A stretch of 64,000 nucleotides of DNA from an uncultured Nostoc sp. (GCF_937863485.1 NZ_CALMFY010000243.1:1-64000), one strand, 5' to 3'; counted from the stretch's first letter, positions 9,281-18,195 are shown. Numbers and translations: made by a program. The notes: a model not told the origin generated them from the sequence alone.

Positions 9281-9485
9281 GCCACAAGAATGAATCGTGA
9301 GCATAGGTCAAATTGAGGTGATGTCTACAATGGGCGTAGTTGTAGCACCTCAGAATTTCCATGTGCTAAATTTGGAGCTGGATAGTAACAAAGTTACAAA
9401 GCTATAGTTTAGGTTCTATATGCCTAACTGGTGCGCCAATCTCTGGTATGAGCGTATACCGCCGAGTGCTTGAAACTATACCATC

Positions 9486-9558
9486 GTTTGATTAGCTCAG
9501 TTGGTAGAGCAATCGACTCATAATCGATGCGTCACAGGTTCGAGTCCTGTATCAAACC
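9486..9558 (+). tRNA. tRNA with CAU anticodon (Met or Ile2)
   Basis: All four arms can be drawn. The 7-bp acceptor GTTTGAT (9486-9492) pairs perfectly with ATCAAAC (9551-9557). The D stem is GCTC/GAGC, and the anticodon stem ATCGA/TCGAT encloses the loop CTCATAA with anticodon CAT (9519-9521). The T stem ACAGG/CCTGT has loop TTCGAGT. CCA follows in the DNA (9559-9561) if the discriminator base is C9558, which is unusual for tRNA-Met or tRNA-Ile. The anticodon stem lacks the three G-C pairs of initiator tRNA. The gene lies two bases from a second CAU tRNA, like a tRNA array rather than a chromosomal core tRNA. Confidence 0.8.
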
Positions 9559-9560
9559 CC

Positions 9561-9632
9561 AGGAAGTTAGCTCACTGGTAGAGCAATCGACTCATAATCG
9601 ATGTGTTGTAGGTTCGATTCCTATACTTTCCA
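9561..9632 (+). tRNA. second tRNA with CAU anticodon
   Basis: The anticodon arm is identical to the preceding tRNA (ATCGA, loop CTCATAA, TCGAT), while the other arms differ: acceptor AGGAAGT / ACTTTCC with a G-T pair and a mismatch at the first pair, D arm GCTC ACTGGTA GAGC, T stem GTAGG/CCTAT with loop TTCGATT. Discriminator A9632 is followed by an encoded CCA. It is tandem with the first tRNA, two bases away. The imperfect acceptor suggests slight decay, but processing and aminoacylation could still be possible. Confidence 0.75.
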
Positions 9633-10285
9633 CCAACCCTGTCCGGGTCAAAAGACACTACCCCGTCACGGTAGCCAATATGGTACGGGAGAAATCCCAA
9701 AACGGTTCGAGTCCGTCATTTTCCAACCTCTGCGGTGCAAGTGTTCTGCTGTCGGTCATTACTCGTAAGGGTGATGTTCGGTAGCCACTGTCAAGGAGCA
9801 AGCGCAACTGCATTTCTCCCTAACTTGAGTATGTCCCTTCGTTTCCTACATCTAGTTTTTCTTCAGAATTCTGGATTAGCAAAGCGAACGGTATATTTGA
9901 GCGCGGTTCTCTTTTTCTAGATTGCCATTGAGCAGTCTGGGAAAAGTAACAGCAATCTTAATCCAGCTTTGGAGAAGTTTTTGCCCGCACCTAAACTGTA
10001 AACACTTGCACTGGCAGAGTAAAAAAATATTTTGTAGTATATAGTAGTATAAGCAGCTAAAACCAATTCTTTAGCCTTTTTCCACAGGTTTGTAAATTCC
10101 AAGAACCTCAAGATAAATTCTGTCTACTTGATTACTTAAGCTCTGAGACAGCGATTTGCATCGTAGGTGGTATTTGAGTTCAAGCAAGGTTATAAATGTC
10201 TTGATCAAATCTTTTTAGCTGGTTGCGATGGCTACGCCCGCCGCAGGCATCGCCTAGCTTACCTAAGGTATCGCCCAAATTATTT
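9633..10285. other. decayed tRNA-array flank and intergenic DNA
   Basis: Directly after the two tRNAs, 9695-9725 has the look of a tRNA 3' half: a T stem ACGG, loop TTCGAGT, CCGT, then ATTTTCCA, but no matching D and anticodon arms could be drawn. The rest to about 9830 has similar stem-rich, GC-richer composition and may be further decayed tRNA sequence. From 10220 to 10255 there is a copy of the common palindromic repeat (GCGATGGCTACGCCCGCCG). I see no convincing gene here. Confidence 0.45.
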
Positions 10286-11821
10286 ATGCAAATTACTATG
10301 TGGGAAACATTTTATATCAAACCTAACGAAATCGGCATTTTATATCACCGCAGTGACTTTAAGAAAATTTTGCAGCCCGGTACACATACTTATTTTGGTT
10401 GGCATTGGCAAGTCAAAATCTACGATCTCAACCAGCCACAAGCTCAGATTGAAAACTTAGAACTGTTGTTGCGAAATCATCAGACTGAACTGCAACAACA
10501 TTTATTGATTATCAGAACCGGATTTAACCAAGTTGCCTTAGTCCGCTGCGGTCAGAATTGGGTAAGCATTGCACCAAATAAATTGATAGCTTTTTGGCGT
10601 GGTTTTATTGAGGTAGAATCTTATCTCTTCAACTTGGAAGAAAGCTGGGAATTACCTGGTTCCTTTGTGCAGCAATTGCGTTCAGTTGGGTTGAATGGAC
10701 TCAAAAAGTTCCAAATCTCAGAGTCTGAGATTGGTTTACTATATCTGCAAAATAATTTTGTGCGACCTCTAGAACCAGGAGAGTATGCTTTCTGGTCGGT
10801 AGATAGAGATGTTACAGTCAGGACTCTCAGCCGGATTGTGCCTAACCCAGACTTTCCCCTCGAAGATGTACTCATTGAAAAACATCCTGACTTTATTGCT
10901 GCCTATTGTGAATCAGTGCAATTACTGGCTTCGCAAGTTGCAATTGTGCGGTATCGGGGGAAAGTGATTTCTATTTTGCCACCCACCAGCCGCAAGCTGT
11001 TTTGGCAGGGTGTTGAAGTAGAAATTATCGACATCAGCGCTGATGCTCAGTTACAGTCTGCCTTAGTGGCTGAGTTGGTTGAGGGTTCAATAGAAGTGAA
11101 ATTGCTCAGTCGTAACTGTTTGCATATTTGCCAAGTTCCCGCCCAGCACGTTGGACTAGTATACATTAATCAAGAGTTTCAAGGGCAGCGATCGCCAGGA
11201 GTACACGCTTGGTGGTTATTTGGCCGCTCTTTTCAAACTGAAACCATCGACCTCCGGCTGCAAAATATGGAAGTATCCGGTCAAGACATCCTCTCTAAAG
11301 ATAAAGTACCTCTGCGGTTGAATTTGACTGCTGGCTTCCGCATCCAAGACCCATTGAGGGCAAAAAACGGGTTGTCAGATATTTCCGGGTTCTTATACAA
11401 AGAATTACAGTTTGCTTTGCGTGGTGCAGTCGGCGAACGCAACTTAGATGGTTTATTGGAAGATAAAGGTGCAATTGATAGAAGTATATCTGAATACATT
11501 CGTCAGAAAGCCGCAGACTATGGGATTGAAGTAGATTCTGTAGGTGTCAAAGATATTATTTTACCTGGTGAGATTAAGACTATCTTGAGCAAGGTAGTCG
11601 AGGCAGAAAAAGCCGCTCAAGCAAACGTAGTCAGACGTAGAGAAGAAACGGCTGCTACCCGCAGTATGCTAAATACTGCCAAAGTGATGGAGGATAACCC
11701 CGTCGCATTGCGTTTGAAGGAACTGGAAATATTAGAGCGGATTGCAGAGAAGATTGATCGGATTCAAGTTAACGGCAGTTTGGATAGTATTTTGACGGAC
11801 TTGATTAGTATTAATCGGTAG
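10286..11821 (+). CDS. slipin / SPFH-domain protein with three tandem N-terminal repeats
   Basis: The protein (511 aa from the ATG at 10286) ends in an SPFH/Band 7 (slipin) domain: VPLRLNLTAGFRIQDP, LQFALRGAVGERNLDGLLEDK, YGIEVDSVGVKDIILPGEI, then an Ala/Glu-rich helix EAEKAAQANVVRRREETAATRS. SPFH proteins oligomerise at membranes. Unusually, the entry motif of the domain occurs three times: IGILYHRSDFKKILQPGTH (near residue 16), IGLLYLQNNFVRPLEPGEY and VGLVYINQEFQGQRSPGVH. No clear transmembrane helix is seen at the N-terminus. An upstream extension to 10223 would be encoded by palindromic repeat DNA, so I prefer 10286. Confidence 0.85.
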   Translation: MQITMWETFYIKPNEIGILYHRSDFKKILQPGTHTYFGWHWQVKIYDLNQPQAQIENLELLLRNHQTELQQHLLIIRTGFNQVALVRCGQNWVSIAPNKLIAFWRGFIEVESYLFNLEESWELPGSFVQQLRSVGLNGLKKFQISESEIGLLYLQNNFVRPLEPGEYAFWSVDRDVTVRTLSRIVPNPDFPLEDVLIEKHPDFIAAYCESVQLLASQVAIVRYRGKVISILPPTSRKLFWQGVEVEIIDISADAQLQSALVAELVEGSIEVKLLSRNCLHICQVPAQHVGLVYINQEFQGQRSPGVHAWWLFGRSFQTETIDLRLQNMEVSGQDILSKDKVPLRLNLTAGFRIQDPLRAKNGLSDISGFLYKELQFALRGAVGERNLDGLLEDKGAIDRSISEYIRQKAADYGIEVDSVGVKDIILPGEIKTILSKVVEAEKAAQANVVRRREETAATRSMLNTAKVMEDNPVALRLKELEILERIAEKIDRIQVNGSLDSILTDLISINR

Positions 11822-12094
11822 TGACATATTATATCATGTCCGGTTGCTTACCGATAATATGTCATTTGAAATGACGCAATCACAGGGTTTTGGGATTGCT
11901 TCTCTACGAGACGCTCCGCGAACGTTTCACTTGCAATGACGGTTATTGAGGTGCGTTGCGCTACGCGACAACGCACCCTACGGATTTTATGTAATTACTT
12001 TTGTGAAGTTAGTATCTCACACATAATCTGTTGAGCCGTTAGCCCTCTTAATTCTCGTGATAGAGTTATCTAAATCATTTGTTCTCTATTTGAG

Positions 12095-13042
12095 ATGACT
12101 AGTATCCCACATCCAATTCAATATCAAGGCAGTAAGAGAAATCTAGCTTCAGACATTCTCAGATTTCTACCCAACAGAGTAAAGAGGCTGGTAGAGCCAT
12201 TTTCAGGAACTGCTGCAATTAGTATCGCTGTCTCTAATAAAGAAATTTCACAAAAATTTTGGATTAATGATCTAAATAAACCTCTGGTTGAGCTATTGGA
12301 GTTGATTGTGGAGGAACCAAATGAAATAGCAAATGCTTATACTGATATATGGAATGAGCAGCATGATAATTCTGTAGAACACTTTTATCAAGCCAGAGAA
12401 AGATTCAATAAAACTAACAATCCAAAGCTTTTTCTATACTTGTTGGCTCGATGTGTAAAAGGTGCTGTACGGTATAACTCTGAAGGGTTCTTTAATCAAA
12501 GCCCTGATAAAAGGAGAAAGGGAACCCAACCTGAGAAGATGAGGAAAAATATAGAAGGAGTTTCTAGGCTTCTTAAGGGAAAGTGTATATTTACATACTT
12601 GGACTACAAAGATGTTCTAGCTGAAGTTAGAAATAGTGATTTTGTCTATATAGACCCCCCATATCAAGGTGTATGCGGTAATAGAGATTCAAGATATTAT
12701 TCTGGGATTAATTTCGATGATTTTGTTGTAGCTATCAAAGAGTTGAATCGAAAGGAAATAATGTTTGCAATAAGTTATGATGGCAAACGAGGAAATAAAA
12801 CCTTTGGGAGGGAATTTCCTGAAGAATTAGGACTTAAAAAAATTGAAATTGAAGTTGGACGCTCATCTCAAGCAACATTATTAGGTAGACAAGAAATTAC
12901 AGTAGAGTCTTTGTATTTATCGTCAAATTTATCGTGCGATCGCAATTTAGATTTGGAGAGCTATATTAGCAAAGCACATAAACAGATTACTCTTCTGGAA
13001 CGGCATGGACAGTTCTCAACAGCACCCTCACTTACCCGATGA
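12095..13042 (+). CDS. D12-class DNA adenine methyltransferase
   Basis: This 315-aa protein is an N6-adenine methyltransferase of the D12 (Dam-like) class. It starts with the SAM-binding sequence IQYQGSKRNLA, has motif I VEPFSGTAAIS at about residue 33 and the catalytic motif IV DFVYIDPPYQG at about 185. Between them lies a helical target-recognition region including YLLARCVKGAVRYNSEGFFNQS. Its last 38 bp overlap the HNH nuclease gene in another frame, as in compact type II restriction-modification operons. The target site cannot be read from the sequence. The ATG start follows a region with a GAGG-poor leader; no better start is in frame. Confidence 0.92.
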   Translation: MTSIPHPIQYQGSKRNLASDILRFLPNRVKRLVEPFSGTAAISIAVSNKEISQKFWINDLNKPLVELLELIVEEPNEIANAYTDIWNEQHDNSVEHFYQARERFNKTNNPKLFLYLLARCVKGAVRYNSEGFFNQSPDKRRKGTQPEKMRKNIEGVSRLLKGKCIFTYLDYKDVLAEVRNSDFVYIDPPYQGVCGNRDSRYYSGINFDDFVVAIKELNRKEIMFAISYDGKRGNKTFGREFPEELGLKKIEIEVGRSSQATLLGRQEITVESLYLSSNLSCDRNLDLESYISKAHKQITLLERHGQFSTAPSLTR

Positions 13043-13748
13043 TTTCATCCAACTTTGTCAGTCAGTAACCGCTAAAAGGCCAAAAGCTGTTATCGATCAT
13101 ATCTTGCAATATGGTTTTGTAACAACAGAAGAGTTGAAACAAAGGTACGGTTACAATCATCCTCCCAGAGCAGCTAGAGATGTTCGGGAACATGGAATTC
13201 CTCTGGAGACATTCCGCGTTACAGGAACTGATGCAAGGAGAATAGCTGCTTATAAATTTGGAGATATCAGTAAGGCTAGATTTTCTAGGCTATCTGGTAG
13301 AACGGGCTTATCCAAACAGTTGAAAGATGAATTGATCAAGAAATATGGCTGTAAGTGCTTCATCTACTTGCAGAAAGTTGATAAGCGCGAATTGCAAATC
13401 GATCACCGCGTTCCTTTTGAAGTTGACGGAGAGCCAGAGCTAGAGTCTGAAAGCTTTATGTTACTTTGTGGTTCAGCTAATCGGGCAAAATCTTGGTCAT
13501 GTGAGCATTGTGAAAATTGGAAAAGGATAAAAGACAAATCTATTTGCTTGTCATGTTACTGGGCGTATCCAGAAAATTACACGCATGTTACGATGCAACA
13601 AGTTAGGAGGATAGACATTATGTGGCAAGGGGATAATATTGAAATTTTTGAAAAATTAAAACAACAGGCCGTAAGATTAAACAAAGAAATACCTGAATTT
13701 ATCAAAGAGATCGTTGAACGAGAAATTAGGCAAAACGGTGACAGATAA
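13005..13748 (+). CDS. HNH endonuclease, probable restriction enzyme of the D12 methylase
   Basis: The 247-aa protein has an N-terminal helix-turn-helix-like part (residues 10-75: AVIDHILQYGFVTTEELKQRYG) and a central HNH nuclease core. The core shows CKCFIYLQ, the metal-binding ELQIDHRVPFEV (His of HNH), then MLLCGSANRAKSWSCEHCENW, giving the Asn and zinc-binding Cys pairs, and a further CLSCYW. The start overlaps the methylase 3' end by 38 bp in a different frame, implying translational coupling. Overlap with a methylase and the nuclease core together support a type II restriction-modification pair. It appears intact. Confidence 0.85.
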   Translation: MDSSQQHPHLPDDFIQLCQSVTAKRPKAVIDHILQYGFVTTEELKQRYGYNHPPRAARDVREHGIPLETFRVTGTDARRIAAYKFGDISKARFSRLSGRTGLSKQLKDELIKKYGCKCFIYLQKVDKRELQIDHRVPFEVDGEPELESESFMLLCGSANRAKSWSCEHCENWKRIKDKSICLSCYWAYPENYTHVTMQQVRRIDIMWQGDNIEIFEKLKQQAVRLNKEIPEFIKEIVEREIRQNGDR

Positions 13749-14006
13749 TACCATTTCATGTAAAGCTACATTGCGCCATGTCGTTTTTTGCTGCCGTCTC
13801 CTTGGGAAGCGCCGCATTAGCAATTTTAAAGGTTCGTCCAGTGAGCGATCGCTTTTCGATGGGTCTTGCTGCATTGTGCAATTAAACTAAAAATTGAAAT
13901 TGACTATAACGAAAGATGGATAAAGATTTTACATTTTTAGTTTACTAATACTAGCAAAGGTGTATATTTAAACTCAATAAAATATATACTTAATAGATAA
14001 GCAATT

Positions 14007-14960
14007 ATGCCAATTCAATGGCATGGAGTAACTGCGATGTCAATTGATGAAATTAAAAACCAGCAAAATAATGGTCTAGCTCAACCCACTACAGATTTAA
14101 TAGAAAACCTAGCAAAGGCAAAAGACAAGAAAAAATCTAAAAAATCAAAAGGGATTTTTGAAGTTAGCACTGAAGCTATTGCCAAAAAAATTCCCAAAAA
14201 CACTTTTGAAACTGAACTAGAGCAACTCCAGATTGAGTTAGTCAAAATGCAATACTGGATTAAGCACGTTGGCTATCGGGTTGTCGTAATATTTGAAGGG
14301 CGCGATGCTGCCGGCAAAGGAGGAGTAATTAAACGCATTTCTGAGCCACTGAATCCTCGTGGCTGTCGTGTAATTGCCTTGGGAACCCCCTCTGATCGTG
14401 AGAAAACTCAGTGGTATTTTCAGCGCTACGTGCAACATCTTCCGACAGCAGGCGAAATTGTCCTGTTCGATCGCAGTTGGTACAACCGAGCCGGAGTTGA
14501 ACGGGTGATGGGTTTTTGTACTGAAGCAGAATATCAAGAATTCATGCAATCTTGCCCTGAATTTGAACGAATGCTGGTACGTTCAGGCATTGTTTTAATC
14601 AAGTATTGGTTCTCCGTCAGCGATGAGGAGCAAGAGCAACGCTTTCTCTCTCGCAGTTACGATCCAGCAAGGCGCTGGAAACTCAGCTCGATGGATTTGG
14701 AATCACGTAATCGCTGGGTAGAATTCTCCAAAGCAAAAGATACCATGTTTGCATATACGAATATTCCAGAAGCCCCCTGGTTTACGATTGAAGCGGATGA
14801 TAAAAAACGGGCGCGGCTCAACTGCATTCATCATTTGTTGAGCAAAGTTCCTTACGAAGATATGACGCCTCCTCCCTTAGAGCTTTCGTCAAGACCTGTG
14901 GCACAGAATTATGTTCGCGCCCCCCGCAATGAGCAGTTCTTTGTCCCTCAAGTGTATTAA
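14007..14960 (+). CDS. ppk2: polyphosphate kinase 2
   Basis: PPK2 enzymes transfer phosphate between polyphosphate and nucleotides. The 317-aa protein has Walker A EGRDAAGKGG (about residue 98), lid and Walker B elements RGCRVIALGTPSDREKTQW and LFDRSWYNRAGVERVMGF, and the following RRWKLSSMDLESRNRW, all typical of one-domain PPK2. The N-terminal 80 residues are Lys-rich (AKDKKKSKKSKG) and probably disordered. Two in-frame ATGs (14007 and 14037) are possible; the later one gives MSIDEIKNQQ and would be closer to common family starts. It stands alone, cytoplasmic, with no promoter motif that I can name. Confidence 0.93.
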   Translation: MPIQWHGVTAMSIDEIKNQQNNGLAQPTTDLIENLAKAKDKKKSKKSKGIFEVSTEAIAKKIPKNTFETELEQLQIELVKMQYWIKHVGYRVVVIFEGRDAAGKGGVIKRISEPLNPRGCRVIALGTPSDREKTQWYFQRYVQHLPTAGEIVLFDRSWYNRAGVERVMGFCTEAEYQEFMQSCPEFERMLVRSGIVLIKYWFSVSDEEQEQRFLSRSYDPARRWKLSSMDLESRNRWVEFSKAKDTMFAYTNIPEAPWFTIEADDKKRARLNCIHHLLSKVPYEDMTPPPLELSSRPVAQNYVRAPRNEQFFVPQVY

Positions 14961-14999
14961 GCAACATCAGACGTTGTGTTGCAGCTTCTCGCTAATGAT

Positions 15000-15125
15000 T
15001 AGACCTCTTGCATAAATACTTAAATTGTCATATTGAGCGGAGCTAAACATTTTGTAAGATTCTTCTCTGCACTGCGTTCCGCTCAAAATGACATTCCTGA
15101 TTTTTTGACTTTTGCAAGAGGTCTA
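15000..15125. repeat. MITE, 126 bp with 13-bp terminal inverted repeats
   Basis: TAGACCTCTTGCA (15000-15012) and TGCAAGAGGTCTA (15113-15125) are perfect inverse copies. An inner imperfect pair, GTCATATTGAGCGGA / TCCGCTCAAAATGAC, shows that the whole unit folds back on itself. It has no coding capacity. It is the main content of the 587-bp gap 14961-15547; the remainder up to 15547 contains an outlying copy of the repeat family described at 16199 and more palindromic repeat DNA. Confidence 0.82.
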
Positions 15126-15547
15126 TTGAATATGCCAAGAAGCCTGAGTCTCCTTGTAGCGTTAAAAAACACAATACATCAATAATATATCTCAAATGGC
15201 ATCGGTGGCGGGTCTTCCTGTTTTTGCACAGTAGCATTACAGAAAGGTGGGTTCGTAGGTAAGTTTCCAATCAAGCTGCATTATCAAATAGCTTCAGAAT
15301 CTGTTATTTGACGATCGCATTCGCCATTCACAGCGCCTATTTCTTGTGCATCGCACACATCATCTCTAAATATGCAGTCACATATTATCGAGTTGGGTAG
15401 ACGCCGAATAGCTGGTCGTAGACATCTCTACGACCAGCTATTCGGGAGCATTTCACACAGAATCCTTAAGATATCTCTACAACAGGGGTAAAATAGAAAC
15501 AATTCCCTTTTATTGAAAACGTCATATACTCAAAGCAGTGCAAAACT

Positions 15548-16156
15548 ATGGCGTACAGCGACTTTACTCTAGAAAAAGCTGCGGCTGTTTTGGGAATCAC
15601 CACCCAAGAAGCCGATCTGTTTCCTAAGCTTGTACCTCTTTCTATTCCTTCGTGGTTAAATGAAACTTTAGGAAAGCGAACCCAATTAGCTCTGATTAGT
15701 GAAAAGGCTCGGAGCGAATTTATTATTGTACCGATTTTACTAACCTGTCGGGATCTCAGCCAAGATAGCTTGGCTATTTTCTCTGGACAAAGACTTGACG
15801 TTGATCCTGTACAGGGCTTGATTGGGGAATGTGATTTTATTTTAGCAATAGCTCCACCTTTACCACCGTTGCGAAGCCCAATTCTTACTGTTGTGGAAGC
15901 GAAGAAAAATGATGTTGAAGCTGGGTTAGGACAGTGCATCGCGCAAATGGTGGCGGCGGATTTATTCAATCGTTCATCTGGACAAGCAGAAATACCCGTG
16001 TATGGATGTGTGACAACAGGAGAAGTATGGCAGTTTCTGCAACTTTCGCAAAAAGTGGCTTTGCTTGATAAGCAAAGATATTACTTGGATAACGTCGGAG
16101 CCATTTTGGGAATTGTACAGACAATTGTTCAGAAATTCAGTAGTGAATTTGTGTAA
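15548..16156 (+). CDS. conserved hypothetical protein, nuclease-like, 202 aa
   Basis: The sequence is of a type often seen in Nostoc genomes. Motifs GECDFILAI and, about 20 residues on, LTVVEAKKNDVEAGLGQCIAQMVAA give Asp...Glu-x-Lys spacing like the PD-(D/E)XK nuclease superfamily, followed by a Gln-containing helix as in several restriction subunits. The C-terminal part (YGCVTTGEVWQFLQL) resembles the region after the nuclease core of type I restriction R-subunit-like proteins. No methylase or helicase partner is adjacent. Function as a nuclease is an inference from motif spacing. The ATG start at 15548 gives the full N-terminus MAYSDFTLEKAAAVLGI. Confidence 0.65.
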   Translation: MAYSDFTLEKAAAVLGITTQEADLFPKLVPLSIPSWLNETLGKRTQLALISEKARSEFIIVPILLTCRDLSQDSLAIFSGQRLDVDPVQGLIGECDFILAIAPPLPPLRSPILTVVEAKKNDVEAGLGQCIAQMVAADLFNRSSGQAEIPVYGCVTTGEVWQFLQLSQKVALLDKQRYYLDNVGAILGIVQTIVQKFSSEFV

Positions 16157-16198
16157 CACTTTGTTCTTGCAAGTGGATGAATCTACTACTGAGTTGGG

Positions 16199-16554
16199 GC
16201 GATCGCTACAACACCCTACTTCTTATGCATCCCGTAGATAATACTTAAAGGCGCTCGCTACAACAGTCTACTTCTTTTACTGTAATGTCTACGACGGGCT
16301 ATTCGGCGTCGCACTATCTCGTAAATTAGTTTTATCAACACGCAATCATCGGGATTTGGGCAAAGTACCTAGATTGTTAATAGAGGATTGGACGGTTTAA
16401 TGCGATCGCCTAGTTTATTGTCGAGTGAGGGCGATCGCTACAACGGTTTACTTCTTGTGCATCTCACAGATAATCTTTAAAGACGATCACAACACAGCCT
16501 ACATCTTTTCCATTTCACACACAATATTTAAATATTATCGAGTTGGGGCGATCA
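16199..16554. repeat. degenerate repeat array, about 52-60 bp units
   Basis: Related units start with GCGATCGCTACAAC, continue with CTACTTCTTGTGCATC and end near GATAATCTTTAAA. Copies are visible at 16199-16250, 16251-16290 (truncated), 16431-16481 and 16482-16554 (divergent), with an outlier at about 15313-15390. Two copies are followed by ATTATCGAGTTGGG. They are not of the usual heptanucleotide type and have no open frame. They fill most of the gap 16157-16829. Confidence 0.6.
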
Positions 16555-16829
16555 CACATAAAAGCAATTAAATCATTTCTATTACCCTCCGTTGCTAAAT
16601 ATATTTGCGAATTCCACGAATCATCTGGAAATTTGCGGTTCTTTCATTATTGACATAAATCCTATACATAATATTTAGCATTGCTGTGCGGTTGGTGCTA
16701 AGTTTCTAACTAAATATACCGTGACTTTAAGTAAGACTAAGTTTACTGACTTTCCGTATAAGTTCCGATGCTATAGAAAAAATGCAAAGTTATACAAGAG
16801 GTGTTGAATAAACAAAATAACTGATAATC

Positions 16830-17072
16830 ATGAGCAAACATCTGAAAAAAATTATTGCTATCTGTGTTATTTTTCTATTTGTTTTCTGTGTGTTTATAAC
16901 GCCGTCATACGCAGCTAACCGTACAGGTAGCCATAGGTCTGGGGGAACAAACAGCCACGGAAAGGGAAGTCATTACGAAGGAGGACATTTCATTGAACAA
17001 GTCTCTGGCAATCTGATCAAAACAAGAGATATTTGTATTAATGTTAAAAAGTCTCATGATTGTATCAATTAG
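16830..17072 (+). CDS. small secreted Gly/Ser/His-rich protein
   Basis: This is an 80-aa protein with a clear signal peptide: basic MSKHLKK, a hydrophobic core IIAICVIFLFVFCVFIT and an AxA-type cleavage site after PSYA (about residue 28). The mature 52 residues begin ANRTGSHRSGGTNSHGKGSHYEGGHF, rich in Gly, Ser and His, and end in a short segment with two cysteines (DICINVKKSHDC) that might form a disulfide. Metal binding by the His-rich part is possible but unproven. A hairpin terminator follows at 17092-17120. I do not recognise a family. Confidence 0.6.
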   Translation: MSKHLKKIIAICVIFLFVFCVFITPSYAANRTGSHRSGGTNSHGKGSHYEGGHFIEQVSGNLIKTRDICINVKKSHDCIN

Positions 17073-17091
17073 TTAAGTTATTTAACTGGTT

Positions 17092-17120
17092 GCGGCGATA
17101 ATTATTTTTTCTGTCGCCGC
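17092..17120 (+). terminator. hairpin terminator of the small secreted protein gene
   Basis: GCGGCGA (17092-17098) pairs with TCGCCGC (17114-17120) around a T-rich loop. An A-run follows on the plus strand, so the T-run lies on the opposite strand; it may work in either direction or only as a 3' stabilising stem. Confidence 0.5.
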
Positions 17121-17429
17121 TAAAAAAGCTTGCATTAAGTAGGTGGGTGGGGAAATTTATAACTATGTCATTGCAAACGTAGCAAAGCAAAGTGAATTAA
17201 TGACAAGGGTTTAGACCATTTTACATTTTGTTACATAGTTAGGTTTATTTGAACCAACCTACTTATATTATGTTGAAGTGTGATCACTCTTAACCCTGCT
17301 TTTATAAATCCTCTGGCATTATCACAGAAATTAATTGATTACGATTCTTCCGATAAATTATGAGCAGCTATCGTAATGACTTTTATTCGGCAGATATTCT
17401 ACCCGCGACTTGAAACCAACATTTAGTTT

Positions 17430-17981
17430 ATGAGCAATAAAAGTTGGTTTCCTGCTTGGCTACCTTATTCAAAGTCGTGGATGATGGCTATTAAGTTAGC
17501 AATACCAGCCTACTTCGGTGCAACCGTAGTTTTGGCGTTTGAATTCTGGCGCTACTCACTTGTAGGCGGCCTTATAGCCGTCACAGGTAACGCAAGTAAC
17601 AATGGTCTAATTTTTTTCTTTGCCGTTGCTGCTATTGCATTGCTGTTAGCTCTCATCTGGTTTTTGATTTTGACAAGAGTATATGCGCTTTTGCTCAAGC
17701 TTCTGTGGTCAAATCCACCGCAATGGCTTATTCTGCCAAAATTTAGATCCTTAGTTATTCGGGATTTTGGAATACTTGTGTTATCGATTTTGCCAATTGT
17801 TGCGATTTTTGCAATCTATATTTTGTTTGTTAGCAGCTTTAAGCAAACTTTTGCTGATTTAAGAACACCAAGATTAACTTATGATCTTTTCCTGCTAAGA
17901 TTCTGGTGGCTTTGGTTTATTTCTGCTGCTTGCCTTTACCAAAGGTGTACAAGGAAAAGTTCTATCTATGATAAATTATAG
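17430..17981 (+). CDS. integral membrane protein, 183 aa, unknown function
   Basis: The protein has about four transmembrane segments: residues 20-40 (MAIKLAIPAYFGATVVLAF), 60-85 (GLIFFFAVAAIALLLALIW), 115-135 (FGILVLSILPIVAIFAIYI) and 155-172 (FLLRFWWLWFISAACLY). Short polar ends suggest that it lies in the cytoplasmic or thylakoid membrane. No family motif is recognised. It is the last gene before the nifD break point and is transcribed towards it; its 3' end is about 240 bp from the repeat core. The ATG start at 17430 is supported by the strongly hydrophobic first helix beginning soon after. Confidence 0.65.
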   Translation: MSNKSWFPAWLPYSKSWMMAIKLAIPAYFGATVVLAFEFWRYSLVGGLIAVTGNASNNGLIFFFAVAAIALLLALIWFLILTRVYALLLKLLWSNPPQWLILPKFRSLVIRDFGILVLSILPIVAIFAIYILFVSSFKQTFADLRTPRLTYDLFLLRFWWLWFISAACLYQRCTRKSSIYDKL

Positions 17982-18195
17982 GGCTATTTTTAATCTAAAA
18001 AATCATCATTTAAAATGGTCTTTGATTTTACAGTTTTTCTTTGAGCAAAATGCAAACAAAATCTTAAAAGCAGACTGAATAAGAGTTATACTATCTGAAG
18101 CATCAAAACAGATTGTTCCTAAATAATCCTGCAACTTGGATTTAGGCTAAAAATAGGCTCTTTTTTATCCCACCGCTAAAAAACCTTGCATTATA

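Noticed and set aside
9735-10111. Small frames downstream of the tRNAs
   Set aside because: They lie in decayed tRNA-like and AT-rich DNA, without ribosome sites or recognisable sequence.
15000-15125. CRISPR-like or small RNA interpretation of the 126-bp fold-back unit
   Set aside because: It has one copy with terminal inverted repeats, no spacers and no cas genes; a MITE explains it.
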